DNA of 64,000 bases from Aminobacter aganoensis (GTDB taxonomy: Bacteria > Pseudomonadota > Alphaproteobacteria > Rhizobiales > Rhizobiaceae): NCBI RefSeq assembly GCF_014206975.1, contig NZ_JACHOU010000008.1, positions 124,001 to 188,000 of the forward strand, in the 5' to 3' direction. Below the pieces are notes generated by a model. That model worked only from the letters and a program-made list of their open reading frames with translations, had not been told where the DNA came from and did no database searches. The position numbers and the translations under genes are program-made. Of this stretch, positions 63,233 to 64,000 are shown piece after piece (position 1 is the first letter of the stretch; the number at the start of each line of letters is the position of its first letter).

Positions 63233-64000
63233 TCAGAGATCGAGGACCAGGCGCTCCGGATCTTCCAGGCTGTCCTTGACGCGAACCAGGAAGGTCACGG
63301 CTTCCTTGCCGTCGACGATGCGGTGATCGTAGGACAGCGCGAGATACATCATCGGACGGATGACGATCTGGCCGCCGACGACCATCGGGCGCTCCTGGAT
63401 CTTGTGCATGCCGAGGATGCCCGACTGCGGTGCATTGAGGATCGGCGTCGACATCAGCGAGCCGTAGACACCGCCGTTCGAGATGGTGAAGGTGCCGCCC
63501 TGCATGTCGGCGACCGACAGCTTGCCGTCACGCGCCGCGAAGCCGAGACGGCCGATTTCCTTCTCGATCTCGGCGATCGACATCTGGTCGGCATCGCGCA
63601 CCACCGGCACCACCAGGCCCTTGTCGGTGCCGACGGCGACGCCGATATGGGCGAAGTTCTTGTAGATGATGTCGGTGCCGTCGATCTCGGCATTGACCGC
63701 CGGGATCTCCTTCAGCGCATGCGTCACCGCCTTGGTGAAGAAACCCATGAAGCCGAGCTTCACGCCGTGCTTCTTCTCGAAGATGTCCTTGTACTTGGTG
63801 CGCAGCGCCATCACGGCGCTCATGTCGACCTCGTTGAAGGTGGTCAGCATGGCGGCAGCCGACTGCGCCTCCTTGAGGCGGCGCGCGATCGTCTGGCGCA
63901 GCTTGGTCATGCGCACGCGCTCTTCGCGCGGTGCGTCCGCCGTGGCCGACGGAGCGCGTGCGGCCACCGGGGCGGCAGGCGCTGCCGGCGCCGCGGCGGG
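63233..64000 (-). CDS. sucB: 2-oxoglutarate dehydrogenase E2 (succinyltransferase), C-terminal part
   Basis: Partial: the gene enters from the right edge; ~255 residues present. It moves succinyl from lipoyl to CoA. The part visible is the Pro/Ala hinge ([15 protein letters not shown]) and the catalytic domain: [100 protein letters not shown] and the active-site HxxxDG in [13 protein letters not shown]. The lipoyl and peripheral-subunit-binding domains lie outside the window. Confidence 0.96.
   Translation of the reverse strand, partial: PAAAPAAPAAPVAARAPSATADAPREERVRMTKLRQTIARRLKEAQSAAAMLTTFNEVDMSAVMALRTKYKDIFEKKHGVKLGFMGFFTKAVTHALKEIPAVNAEIDGTDIIYKNFAHIGVAVGTDKGLVVPVVRDADQMSIAEIEKEIGRLGFAARDGKLSVADMQGGTFTISNGGVYGSLMSTPILNAPQSGILGMHKIQERPMVVGGQIVIRPMMYLALSYDHRIVDGKEAVTFLVRVKDSLEDPERLVLDL

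Overview
The window is a high-GC chromosomal segment of an alphaproteobacterium in the order Hyphomicrobiales (Rhizobiales). Gene content and order (hemC-hemD-Mic60-hemY opposite tsaD-gpsA; glnK-amtB beside tesB and ubiH; ftsK-lolA-xth; sdhCDAB; sucB...lpd) point to a Mesorhizobium/Aminobacter-like member of the Phyllobacteriaceae. This placement is inferred from gene order and protein features, not from a database search. No rRNA, tRNA, CRISPR array, prophage or transposase gene was found. Two short non-coding repeat families and two toxin-antitoxin modules are the clearest accessory elements.

Layout. 1-10.6 kb is accessory: a truncated TonB-dependent siderophore receptor, a LysR-HTH/TrpD2 fusion, a fatty-acid desaturase, an AGE-family sugar isomerase, an OafA-type acyltransferase with an SGNH domain, a small secreted protein, an MFS exporter, a glutamine amidotransferase and a TerB protein. 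10.6-21 kb holds the haem cluster with the bacterial Mic60 homologue, divergent tsaD-gpsA, a YciI-EVE-methyltransferase run, a GcvA-like LysR regulator and a YkuD transpeptidase. 21-33.7 kb is a conserved block: CenR-like response regulator, cyclic-nucleotide-domain protein, xth, lolA, ftsK, two poorly known genes, amtB-glnK with a sigma-54-like promoter, tesB and a UbiH-family hydroxylase. 33.7-47 kb carries OsmC, an AraC regulator, leucine dehydrogenase, YceH, the sdh operon with a DUF3052-like gene between sdhA and sdhB, a diguanylate cyclase, leuC, and a haloalkane dehalogenase opposite a MarR regulator.

47-51 kb contains MgtC, a methyltransferase and an amino-acid ABC permease. The permease is separated from its likely binding protein by an HxlR/NTF2-like divergent pair. 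51-55.5 kb is the translation cluster rimM-trmD-rplS. hicAB lies between rimM and trmD on the same strand, and higBA plus a TauE gene lie between trmD and rplS. 55.6-64 kb has xerC, a TraB/GumN protein, a DUF2867 protein, a Pro/Ala/Glu repeat membrane protein, and lpd and sucB separated by small genes (MAPEG, VOC, LysE, a secreted protein, an SDR).

The most unusual structures are these. (1) A 106-bp element occurs twice, bounded by CTAG at each end, and its termini supply the stop codons of flanking genes. (2) hicAB sits inside an essential RNA-modification operon. (3) higBA has paired palindromic operators and a promoter that predicts a leaderless toxin mRNA. (4) A DNA-binding LysR head is fused to a TrpD2/YbiB-type domain.
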